This document shows positions 1 through 5,700 of a stretch of 6,697 bases of DNA, piece after piece. Every line of letters begins with the position of its first letter. Within the stretch, counting starts at the first letter, position 1. The notes beneath the pieces were generated by a model, which saw only the letters and a list, made by a program, of their open reading frames with translations, was not told where the DNA came from and did no database searches. Made by a program: the position numbers and the translations under genes. Origin of the DNA: Saccharospirillum sp035704555 (GTDB lineage Bacteria > Pseudomonadota > Gammaproteobacteria > Pseudomonadales > Natronospirillaceae); assembly GCA_035704555.1 (NCBI GenBank), contig DASSWT010000219.1, forward strand, positions 1 through 6,697. The letters run 5' to 3'.

Positions 1-430
1 CATCGAGCAGCAGATAATTGCCCTCAAACACCACGATGGACGTTGTAGACCTGAGCAAACCGGCATCTACCAGAGCCCGGTCCAGCGCCCGGTCAAACAG
101 CGGATAATGAATATCGCCAACATCGGTTCGGGCACTGACAACGAGCTCATACAACCCCCCGACGTCAAAGGTTTCGGGCGCGCCTTTGCGTTGCAGCAAA
201 TCCCGTTGTACCAACAGCTCGTTGTCGAGATGAAAGCCATCCATAGGCAACAATGCTGCGTGATCAGAGCCTGCGTCACGCTGGTTCAGTCGCTGAACCA
301 CGGCCTCGGCCAGAGTCGATTTACCCGACCCGGGCGGACCGGCAATGGCGATCAGGGTTCGCCGGTCATTTCGGGCAACACGGTCAATGAACTCAATGAC
401 CGCGTTCGCTTGAGTTTCAATGCTCGCCAT
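1..430 (-). CDS. frcK: FrcK-like P-loop sugar/nucleoside kinase (3' end cut by window edge)
   Basis: This is a cytoplasmic P-loop kinase of the uridine kinase/pantothenate kinase/phosphoribulokinase superfamily, of the type found as the last gene of frc sugar-import operons. Only the first 143 residues are present; the gene runs off the left edge. The sequence shows a Walker A loop GPPGSGKST (residues 31-39), the substrate-side motif PMDGFHLDN (62-70), RKGAPETFD (81-89), YPLFDRALD (109-117) and the strand VVFEGNYLLLD (133-143), all in the order expected for this family. The ATG at 430-428 lies 2 nt after the TAG stop of the ATPase gene, so it is almost certainly translated by coupling; the upstream GGGG (441-438) is a poor ribosome site. 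In Sinorhizobium meliloti the equivalent gene is the kinase of frcBCAK, and by inference it phosphorylates the imported hexose or pentose. The family is sure; the substrate is inferred from context. Confidence 0.88.
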   Translation of the reverse strand, partial: MASIETQANAVIEFIDRVARNDRRTLIAIAGPPGSGKSTLAEAVVQRLNQRDAGSDHAALLPMDGFHLDNELLVQRDLLQRKGAPETFDVGGLYELVVSARTDVGDIHYPLFDRALDRALVDAGLLRSTTSIVVFEGNYLLLD

Positions 431-432
431 AG

Positions 433-1242
433 CTAGACCCCGACTGCTTCAACGTCGGGCTCTTTGGCACCGGTCATAAAAGCAACCGCATCACTCATGG
501 TGTAATCAGCCGGGTTCAACACACAGAGGCGCTTGCCCAGCCGGTGCACATGAATCCGGTCGGCAACCTCAAACACATGCGGCATGTTGTGACTGATCAG
601 CACAATGGGAATACCCCGTGCCTTCACTTCACTGATCAGCTCCAGCACCCGCCGGCTTTCCTTGACGCCCAGCGCGGCGGTTGGCTCGTCGAGTATGATC
701 ACTCTGGAACCAAAGGCGGCGGCACGCGCAACGGCCACACCCTGGCGCTGGCCACCCGACAAGGTCTCAACCGGCTGGCGAATGTTCTGAATGGTCATCA
801 GACCCAGTTCATTGAGTTTTTCCCGCGCGAAAGTTTCCATCGCAGGGCGGTCCAGCTGTCGTAATACCTGCCCCATGAAACCCGGCTTTCTGAGTTCACG
901 GCCCATAAACATGTTGTCGGCAATCGACAACGCCGGTGACATGGCCAACTGCTGATATACCGTCTCTATGCCTTGCTTTCGTGCATCCAGCGGCGAGGCA
1001 AATCTTACCTCCTGACCATCCAGGTACACCTGGCCGTGATCGGGGATAAGGGCGCCGGATATGGCTTTGATCAGCGTCGACTTACCCGCTCCGTTGTCAC
1101 CAATAACGGCCAGAATTTCTCCGGGGTACAGCTCGAAATCACAGTCATCCAGCGCGGTAACCCGGCCAAAGCGTTTCACCAGATTTTTGGCGTGAAGAAT
1201 GGGTGCCTTTGAGGTTCCTGTCGATTGAGTTGACGTTAACAT
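433..1242 (-). CDS. frcA: Fructose-type sugar ABC transporter ATP-binding protein FrcA
   Basis: This 269-residue single-domain ABC ATPase powers sugar import at the inner face of the cytoplasmic membrane. It shows Walker A GDNGAGKST (48-56), the Q-loop YQQ (96-98), the signature LSGGQRQ (161-167), Walker B VIILDEP with catalytic Glu186, the D-loop AALG (189-192) and the H-loop His218. Unlike RbsA or XylG, which carry two fused ABC domains (about 500 residues), it has only one, as FrcA does; a homodimer is therefore expected. The tail, with VFEVADRIHVHRLGKRLC and AVAFMTGAK, is typical of the FrcA group. An in-frame Met at 1320 exists, but the start is put at 1242: its ATG overlaps the permease TGA by one base (TGATG), and a strong AGGAGGG (1259-1253) lies 10 nt before it. 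All catalytic residues are intact. The gene lies between frcC and frcK, and no terminator is seen at either junction. Confidence 0.93.
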   Translation of the reverse strand: MLTSTQSTGTSKAPILHAKNLVKRFGRVTALDDCDFELYPGEILAVIGDNGAGKSTLIKAISGALIPDHGQVYLDGQEVRFASPLDARKQGIETVYQQLAMSPALSIADNMFMGRELRKPGFMGQVLRQLDRPAMETFAREKLNELGLMTIQNIRQPVETLSGGQRQGVAVARAAAFGSRVIILDEPTAALGVKESRRVLELISEVKARGIPIVLISHNMPHVFEVADRIHVHRLGKRLCVLNPADYTMSDAVAFMTGAKEPDVEAVGV

Positions 1243-2315
1243 CAGACTGTCGCCCTCCTGATCCATTGATCCAAAGCAACGGCCCCAATGATCAGTATGC
1301 CGATCAGCAAATAGGTCCATTGCGCATCTGCGCCAAGCAAGCGCAGCCCGAGGGTAAAAACACCGACAATCAAGGCACCATAAAGCGTTCCCAGGATAGA
1401 GCCTCGCCCGCCGAACAGCGATATCCCGCCGATGACAACGGCCGTAATGGACTCGATGTTGGATAACTGACCTGCGGTTGGCGAAACAGATCCCAGCCGA
1501 CCGATCATGGCCCAGCCGGCAAAGGCACAGATCAACCCCGAAAGCATGTAGACCGACAACAGAACCCGACCGGTTTTCACGCCGGACAGCTCTGCAGCCT
1601 CCTTGTCATCACCCACCGCATAGACATGCCGTCCCCAGGCTGTGTGCCTGAGTGCATACGCCAGCCCGAAAGCCAGCAGCACCATAAACACAACACCGTA
1701 AGTAAGAACCGCGCCTCCCATCGTGATTTTTGTACCGAAGAACTGCAGTAGCGGTGCGTGTGTTTCAATGTCCTGGGCACGAATGGTTTCATTCTTTGAA
1801 TAGAGAAAATTCGTTGCCAGAACAATTTGCCACATACCCAGCGTCACGATAAACGGCGGCAAACGAACACGGGATACCAGCAGCCCGCTGATCATGCCAC
1901 ACAACATGCCGCACAGCAGTCCACAGAAAATACTGATCGGTACCGGAATGCCATAGCGGAAGGTAAACTGTCCCATCACAACGGACGACAGCACCATGGT
2001 CGCACCCACTGACAGATCAATGCCCGCCGTCAGGATGATCAGGCTCTGTGCCGCCGCAATAATCCCGACAATTTGTACTTGCTGAAGTATCAGTGTGAGT
2101 GCGAAGGGTGAAAAGAAGGTAGTGCCCAGCAGCAAGCCAAACACAACAATGGAAAGCAGCAGAACAATCAGGGGAATCAGTGAAGGATTTAAGTGCAGGG
2201 TGTGCTGCAACTTTTTTACAAACCCGGTTCTGGGATCCGTAAAGGAAGCCACTGTATCCGTTACGCCGCCTGCCGGTGAATCCTGCTTGGGGCTGTTGGT
2301 AGTGGAGTTAGCCAT
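1242..2315 (-). CDS. frcC: Fructose-type sugar ABC transporter permease FrcC
   Basis: This 357-residue polytopic inner-membrane protein forms the sugar channel, presumably as a homodimer docked on FrcA. It belongs to the RbsC/AraH/FrcC permease family. After a hydrophilic N-terminal tail of about 45 residues, hydrophobic segments begin at residues 46-64 and recur at about 80-97, 105-118, 126-148, 155-170, 203-221, 251-272, 288-302 and 310-346. Family landmarks are LTAGIDLSVG (95-104), the cytoplasmic ATPase-coupling loop AVGDDKEAAELSGV (233-246) and the glycine-rich segment around AVVIGGISLFGGRG (292-305). The length matches FrcC/RbsC-type permeases with a slightly long N-terminus. The ATG at 2315 is preceded by GAGG (2324-2321) at 5 nt spacing. 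The stop overlaps the frcA start by one base. It is separated from frcB by 100 nt holding a hairpin, so it is probably expressed at a lower level than the binding protein. Confidence 0.93.
   Translation of the reverse strand: MANSTTNSPKQDSPAGGVTDTVASFTDPRTGFVKKLQHTLHLNPSLIPLIVLLLSIVVFGLLLGTTFFSPFALTLILQQVQIVGIIAAAQSLIILTAGIDLSVGATMVLSSVVMGQFTFRYGIPVPISIFCGLLCGMLCGMISGLLVSRVRLPPFIVTLGMWQIVLATNFLYSKNETIRAQDIETHAPLLQFFGTKITMGGAVLTYGVVFMVLLAFGLAYALRHTAWGRHVYAVGDDKEAAELSGVKTGRVLLSVYMLSGLICAFAGWAMIGRLGSVSPTAGQLSNIESITAVVIGGISLFGGRGSILGTLYGALIVGVFTLGLRLLGADAQWTYLLIGILIIGAVALDQWIRRATV
1253..1259 (-). promoter_or_regulatory. Strong Shine-Dalgarno site that sets the frcA start
   Basis: AGGAGGG on the minus strand lies inside the last codons of frcC, 10 nt upstream of the ATG at 1242. 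It is a near-perfect match to the anti-SD sequence. It makes the TGATG-overlapping ATG the real start and rules out the in-frame ATG at 1320, which would embed 26 extra residues lying in the frcC reading region. Confidence 0.75.
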
Positions 2316-2349
2316 TTAGACCTCGTAAAAATCAGCGTATCGGGTTCAA

Positions 2350-2385
2350 CCGTGACAGGAAAGCTGCTTCGCAGCCCTGTCACGG
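2350..2385 (-). promoter_or_regulatory. Intercistronic hairpin between frcB and frcC
   Basis: A perfect 10-bp inverted repeat, CCGTGACAGG (2350-2359) with CCTGTCACGG (2376-2385), encloses a second 5-bp stem, GCTGC (2363-2367) with GCAGC (2371-2375), closed by a 3-nt loop. The only interruption is a one-sided 3-nt bulge (2360-2362). In the transcript it lies 30 nt after the frcB stop and 34 nt before the frcC start. The sequence following it in the transcript is TTGAACCC, not a U-tract, so it is not a clear intrinsic terminator. By analogy with hairpins behind binding-protein genes such as malE, it may protect the frcB message from 3' exonucleases or attenuate read-through into frcCAK. The structure is seen directly; the role is inferred. 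Confidence 0.75.
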
Positions 2386-2415
2386 CATACTGGCGTACCA
2401 GCTGTTGACCGGAGA

Positions 2416-3450
2416 TCAACCCCAGCAGCGATCCAGACCTTCTTCAACGGAGATAGACGGGACTCCGTCGACAGGGTTATCGGTAACCAGTGATACACCG
2501 GTGTCAAAGAAGTCTTTACCTTCCGTCGGTTCAGGCTTGGTGCCATTCTCAGCCCATTCGAGTATGGCCTCCATACCGAGTGACGCCATTTGCAGCGGAT
2601 ACTGCTGAGCAGTGGCGCCAATGACACCATCGCGAACATTGGCCACACCCGCGCAACTGCCATCAACGGATACGATAATGACGTCTTCTTCCCGGTTCAT
2701 TGAGGCCAGGGCCTGATAGGCACCCGCTGCCGCAGGTTCATTAATGGTATAGACGACGTTAATGGACGGGTCTTCGATCAGCAGATTTTCCATCGCCCGG
2801 CGACCACCTTCCTCATTGCCGTCGGAGACATCCTGTCCAACGATACGCGGATCGGTTTCATCGCCCCAGCGGTTGATGTCGCCGGTATCAATGCCGAACC
2901 CGGTCAGAAAGCCCTGGTTACGCAGCACACCCACAGACGGCTGGCTGACGTTGATGTTCAGTAAAGCAACACGTGCATTTTCTGCTTCATCGCCCAACTG
3001 AGCCGCCGCCCAGGCGCCAATAAGTTCTCCGGCCACAAAATTGTCAGTTGCAAAGGTCGCATCCGCAGCCGAAGCCGGGCTCAAAGGGGTGTCCAGCGCG
3101 ATAACCAGCACACCCGCTTCACGCGCCTGTTCGACCGCTGAAACGATGGAAGAGGTGTCAGAGGCCGTCAGCAGAATACCATCGGCGCCGTCAGCGATGC
3201 AGGTCTCAATGGCCTGAACCTGGGTTTCATGGTCACCGTCGATACGACCTGCGAACGACTTGAGTTCCATACCCAGCTCTTCTGCTTTGGCTTCAGCACC
3301 TTCTCTCATCTTGACAAAGAAGGGGTTAGTGTCTGTTTTGGTGATCAGACAGGCGCTGGCCGATGGCGTGTGCGCACCCGCCTGAGCCTGGCCGGCAATG
3401 GCACCGGTGACCAGCAATACCGCTGCTGCGGCCTTGAGGGAAGTCGACAT
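2416..3450 (-). CDS. frcB: Fructose-type sugar ABC transporter periplasmic binding protein FrcB
   Basis: This 344-residue periplasmic protein binds sugar and delivers it to FrcC. It belongs to the RbsB/peripla_BP_4 fold family. A Sec signal peptide covers residues 1-24 (MSTSLK, a hydrophobic stretch, then AQA before Gly25). The mature protein starts its first strand at SACLITKTDTNPFFVKM (32-48), which together with GRIDGD (68-73), AIETCIADGADGI (80-92), ALDTPL (118-123), ATFATDN (131-137), NGNEEGG-type GNEEGG (211-216), TINEPAAAGA (235-244), VSVDG (260-264) and the C-terminal DRCWG closely follows what I remember of the Sinorhizobium meliloti FrcB. Four cysteines (34, 84, 266, 342) are present in the mature chain and could form disulfides. 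The ATG at 3450 has an ideal GGAGG (3461-3457) at 6 nt. It is first in the operon, so substrate is inferred as fructose, perhaps also mannose and ribose. Confidence 0.94.
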   Translation of the reverse strand: MSTSLKAAAAVLLVTGAIAGQAQAGAHTPSASACLITKTDTNPFFVKMREGAEAKAEELGMELKSFAGRIDGDHETQVQAIETCIADGADGILLTASDTSSIVSAVEQAREAGVLVIALDTPLSPASAADATFATDNFVAGELIGAWAAAQLGDEAENARVALLNINVSQPSVGVLRNQGFLTGFGIDTGDINRWGDETDPRIVGQDVSDGNEEGGRRAMENLLIEDPSINVVYTINEPAAAGAYQALASMNREEDVIIVSVDGSCAGVANVRDGVIGATAQQYPLQMASLGMEAILEWAENGTKPEPTEGKDFFDTGVSLVTDNPVDGVPSISVEEGLDRCWG

Positions 3451-3483
3451 GGTTATCCTCCGGGATAATTGTTGTTGTAACCC

Positions 3484-3513
3484 TAATTATTAATTCATCA
3501 GTAAGTAATTATT
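3484..3513. repeat. AT-rich leader with a phased direct repeat TAATTATT
   Basis: TAATTATT occurs at 3484-3491 and again at 3506-3513, a start-to-start distance of 22 bp, or about two helical turns. The first copy forms part of the palindrome AATTATTAATT (3485-3495). The stretch lies 35-63 nt upstream of the frcB ATG, in the presumed 5' leader. It could be a regulator site, an AT-rich translation-enhancing leader, or chance in an A/T-rich stretch. I do not recognise it as the site of a known regulator. Confidence 0.3.
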
Positions 3514-3607
3514 GAAGTAGAAATATTGGTTCAACCTCCAGACCTACTGACGCGGTCAAGATCGTCAATTACCGACAACACCTGCCGATTCAACCTTGAT
3601 CACCTAA

Positions 3608-3635
3608 AGCATACTGGCGGCATCGTCCATGTCAA
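3608..3635 (-). promoter_or_regulatory. Candidate sigma70 promoter of the frc operon
   Basis: On the minus strand a perfect -35 hexamer TTGACA (3635-3630) is followed after 16 nt by TATGCT (3613-3608), which matches four of six -10 positions. Transcription would start near 3600 and leave a leader of about 150 nt before frcB. A competing candidate nearer the gene is TTGAAC (3535-3530) with AATAAT (3514-3509) after 15 nt, which is a short spacer. No operator of a named regulator was recognised. The 233-nt gap between the ABM gene and frcB contains nothing that looks like a terminator with a U-tract. Confidence 0.4.
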
Positions 3636-3683
3636 TAATAACTTTCAAATGAATTAGTAACTAAACGTAGCGCTGTCTGCTCA

Positions 3684-4004
3684 TCAGGCACCGTGACCCG
3701 ATGGCAACACCACCCACTCGGCCTCATCAAACTCACCAATCGGGCGAATCTCACAAAAGGGCGCCGCACTGCGAATAATGGCGGCAATCTCAGGGTTGTG
3801 CTGTTGCTCCATCGCATCGCGCTCCGCCTTGCTGTCCCACTCGGCAATGGCAATCAGCACAGCAGGATCATCCAGCTTGCGGTGCAGTCTGGTACCACGT
3901 GCGCCCGGGGCCTGCTGAATCAGTTCACTGGCGCGTACCCAGGCGTCGGCGTAATCCTCGGCGGTATAACCGGGCTTAATGTGTACTTCAAAAATGTACA
4001 ACAT
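3684..4004 (-). CDS. Small ABM-domain (antibiotic biosynthesis monooxygenase-like) protein
   Basis: This 106-residue cytoplasmic protein has the size and pattern of a dimeric alpha/beta-barrel ABM domain: the opening strand MLYIFEVHIKPG (1-12), a helix with Tyr18 and Trp22 (EDYADAWVRASELI), the strand GARGTRLHRKLDDP (34-47), the strand VLIAIAEWDS (49-58), and the helix AERDAMEQQHNPEIAAII (60-77). Members include cofactor-free quinol monooxygenases such as YgiN, but many ABM proteins have no known substrate, and no residue here settles it. The ATG at 4004 has a good GGAG (4015-4012) at 7 nt. It follows the LysR gene on the same strand after 44 nt with no visible terminator, so the two may share a transcript. 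A link to the divergent NPR oxidoreductase is plausible but inferred. Confidence 0.8.
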   Translation of the reverse strand: MLYIFEVHIKPGYTAEDYADAWVRASELIQQAPGARGTRLHRKLDDPAVLIAIAEWDSKAERDAMEQQHNPEIAAIIRSAAPFCEIRPIGEFDEAEWVVLPSGHGA

Positions 4005-4048
4005 TCGAGCTCTCCTTTTTCAGACATCGTCTTCAAGTCAGACTAGCA

Positions 4049-4942
4049 TCACCCGAACGACGACAACGCCGCGACCAGAAAATCGATCACTACTCGTTGT
4101 TTTAGCGGCATATGCTCCCGGCTCTGATAGCACAGATAAATTCCACGATCGCTTGGCGGCATAAAGTCTGACAGCACCACCTGCAATTCCCCGCGCTCGA
4201 TCAGGGGTTGTGACATATAGGTATTGATCAGGCCTACGCCCATCCCCGACCGAATTAAATCCAGAATGGCTTGCGGCTCGTTGACCGTTACCACCGGTTT
4301 CAGATCAAGCGTGTAGATTTCGTCGTCTCGCTGAAACTGCCAGGGCATCAGCCGGCCGGATGCAGGCAGGCGAAAGCCAATCACCGGTAACCGCTGAAGA
4401 TCTTCCGGAACATCAGGTGCGGGGTAACGGGCCAGCAGCTTCGGACTGACCCCGTATTTCATGCCCAGCGGCAACAGCGGCCGGGCGATCACCCCTTGCT
4501 CTTCCACCAGCCCCACCCGAATGGACAGATCGACCGTGCCCAGATCCACGATCTGATCATCCAGTTGTAAATCCAGAACCACGTCGGGGTATTGCGCGTG
4601 AAAACCGGGCAACAACGGCAGCAACAGCGTGCGTGCAAACGCGGAGGAGGCGCTTATGCGCACCGTGCCGCTGGGTTGTTGCTGGAACCGCGCCAGCTCC
4701 AACTGCCCTTGCTGCCATTCCTGGCTGATCGTCCGTGCTCGTGCGGCCAGCAAGTGGCCGGATTCGGTGAGTCGAATAGCCTGGCTCGACCGCGCCAGTA
4801 AACGGGCATCCAAAGTCGACTCCAGACGCCGCATCGCCTTGCTCATGGCTGGTACCGAGATGCCGCACTGCTCGGCGGCACGGGTGAGGCTGGCGGTTTC
4901 GGCCACCGCCAGAAAATAATCCAGATCCGTCAGTGAACTCAC
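4049..4942 (-). CDS. LysR-family transcriptional regulator
   Basis: This 297-residue protein has the standard LysR length. The N-terminal winged helix-turn-helix spans about residues 3-62 (LTDLDYFLAVAETASLTRAA, then CGISVPAMSKAMRRLES and ARLLARSSQAIRLTESG). A linker helix follows (to about 88), then a periplasmic-binding-protein-like effector domain from about VRISASSAFA (95-104) to the end, including the typical GMGVGLINTYM (233-243). It probably binds the dyads between itself and the divergent NPR gene at 5047. The start is a GTG at 4942-4940, since the next in-frame Met is residue 33, inside the helix-turn-helix. Only a weak TAAG precedes it. A TATAAT lies so close that the leader would be very short. 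The effector is unknown; the targets are inferred from the operator array. Subgroup resembles the CrgA-like LysR proteins, which often sit beside oxidoreductase genes. Confidence 0.93.
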   Translation of the reverse strand: MSSLTDLDYFLAVAETASLTRAAEQCGISVPAMSKAMRRLESTLDARLLARSSQAIRLTESGHLLAARARTISQEWQQGQLELARFQQQPSGTVRISASSAFARTLLLPLLPGFHAQYPDVVLDLQLDDQIVDLGTVDLSIRVGLVEEQGVIARPLLPLGMKYGVSPKLLARYPAPDVPEDLQRLPVIGFRLPASGRLMPWQFQRDDEIYTLDLKPVVTVNEPQAILDLIRSGMGVGLINTYMSQPLIERGELQVVLSDFMPPSDRGIYLCYQSREHMPLKQRVVIDFLVAALSSFG

Positions 4943-4945
4943 AAC

Positions 4946-4992
4946 TTAACCAATGGTTAATTATAGATTAACTATAGTTGCCTACTAGGCAA
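4946..4992. promoter_or_regulatory. Array of three LysR-box dyads in the divergent promoter region
   Basis: Three perfect dyads lie in 47 bp: TTAACCAATGGTTAA (4946-4960), TTAATTATAGATTAA (4957-4971) and TTGCCTACTAGGCAA (4978-4992). Each fits the T-N11-A pattern typical of LysR-family binding sites. Their centres are at 4953, 4964 and 4985, so they are spaced 11 bp and 21 bp, about one and two helical turns. A shorter dyad AACTATAGTT (4970-4979) bridges the second and third, and TTAA recurs at 4946, 4957 and 4968. The layout fits a LysR recognition site plus activation sites controlling both divergent genes. The dyads are seen directly; binding is inferred. Confidence 0.75.
4960..4965 (-). promoter_or_regulatory. 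Candidate -10 element of the lysR promoter
   Basis: A perfect TATAAT reads on the minus strand 17 nt before the GTG start. No convincing -35 hexamer is found at 15-18 nt spacing. Transcription from it would begin about 11 nt before the GTG, giving a nearly leaderless message, which would fit the weak ribosome site. It is embedded in the first two dyads, so the regulator would block its own promoter when bound, the common autorepression scheme of LysR genes. Confidence 0.4.
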
Positions 4993-5005
4993 TCAAAGAC
5001 AAGCC

Positions 5006-5011
5006 TAGACT
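5006..5011 (+). promoter_or_regulatory. Weak candidate -10 element for the NPR gene
   Basis: TAGACT matches four of six -10 positions and lies about 36 nt upstream of the ATG at 5047. At 17 nt spacing the -35 position (4983-4988) falls inside the third dyad and matches nothing, as expected for a promoter that depends on an activator. This is a guess from position and weak consensus only. Confidence 0.2.
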
Positions 5012-5046
5012 GCGCCTTACTGATCAACAACCAAGAGGAAACGACA

Positions 5047-5700
5047 ATGAAAATGGCAATTCTGGGCACCGGCGATGTCGGCAAAACACTGGGCACCGCG
5101 CTCATTCAACAGGGCCACTCGGTTATGATGGGCTCCCGCACGGCGGACAACGAAAGCGCCCGCATCTGGGCCACCAAACAAGGCGAACGGGCCAGCCAGG
5201 GCACCTTTGCCGACGCAGCGGCAAACGCCGAGGTAATCCTCAACTGTTCGGCAGGGCTGCATTCCCTAAGTATTCTCACCAGCATCAACCCTGCAGATCT
5301 GGCTGGAAAAGTACTGATCGACTTCGCCAACCCGCTCGACTTCTCGAACGGTTTTCCACCACGGCTGTCCATTAGCAACGACGATTCTCTGGGCGAACAG
5401 ATCCAGCGCGCTCACCCTGATGTGCGGGTCGTGAAAGCCTTCAATACGATGTCGAACGCCATTATGGCTGCACCAAACAAACTTGCAGGCGAGCATCAGC
5501 TACTGGTGTGCGGCAACGACAGTGATGCCAAGGCCGTCGTGAAAGACATTGCCCTGTCTTTTGGCTGGCAGGAAAGTCAATGGCTTGATCTGGGTGGCAT
5601 CGAACAGGCCCGGGGCACGGAGATGTATCTCGCACTGTGGGTTCGTTTGTACGGCAAACTCCAGACACCGATGTTCAACATCGCGATTGCTCGCGAGTAA
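5047..5700 (+). CDS. NADPH-dependent F420 reductase-like (NPR/COG2085) dinucleotide-binding protein
   Basis: This 217-residue cytoplasmic protein has an N-terminal Rossmann fold: MKMAILGTGDVGKTLG with the dinucleotide loop GTGDVG (7-12), and GSRT (29-32) at the end of strand 2, where a Ser-Arg pair usually recognises the 2'-phosphate of NADPH. Further landmarks are EVILNCSAG (62-70), VLIDFANPLDF (89-99) and VVKAFNTM (128-135). It resembles the F420-dependent NADP reductase family as found in bacteria lacking obvious F420 metabolism, where the true electron partner is usually unknown. The ATG at 5047 is chosen because AGAGGA (5034-5039) lies 7 nt before it and the Rossmann strand starts at residue 2; an upstream TTG at 4978 would begin inside the operator. 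It is transcribed divergently from the LysR gene and is likely its target. No gene follows within 300 nt on this strand, so it seems monocistronic. Confidence 0.85.
   Translation: MKMAILGTGDVGKTLGTALIQQGHSVMMGSRTADNESARIWATKQGERASQGTFADAAANAEVILNCSAGLHSLSILTSINPADLAGKVLIDFANPLDFSNGFPPRLSISNDDSLGEQIQRAHPDVRVVKAFNTMSNAIMAAPNKLAGEHQLLVCGNDSDAKAVVKDIALSFGWQESQWLDLGGIEQARGTEMYLALWVRLYGKLQTPMFNIAIARE

Noticed and set aside
107..436. Plus-strand open frame of 109 codons across the left end
   Set aside because: It lies antisense to the kinase gene, whose Walker A and family motifs are intact; the antisense product has no recognisable pattern or ribosome site.
544..864. Plus-strand open frame of 106 codons inside frcA
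   Set aside because: It is a shadow of the ATPase coding sequence and gives no recognisable protein.
1243..1320. Longer frcA starting at an ATG at 1320
   Set aside because: The extra 26 residues would be read through the end of frcC and do not match ABC ATPase N-termini; the ATG at 1242 has a strong AGGAGGG and stop/start overlap.
4020..4043. Repeated TCAGAC in the lysR-ABM gap
   Set aside because: A 6-mer repeat in a short gap is easily due to chance and forms no hairpin or terminator.
4557..4868. Minus-strand open frame of 103 codons inside the lysR gene, in another frame
   Set aside because: The overlapping LysR protein is complete with all family features; the alternative product shows none.
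4978..5046. Longer NPR protein from a TTG at 4978
   Set aside because: It would start inside the third operator dyad, has no ribosome site and adds residues before a Rossmann strand that normally begins at the N-terminus.
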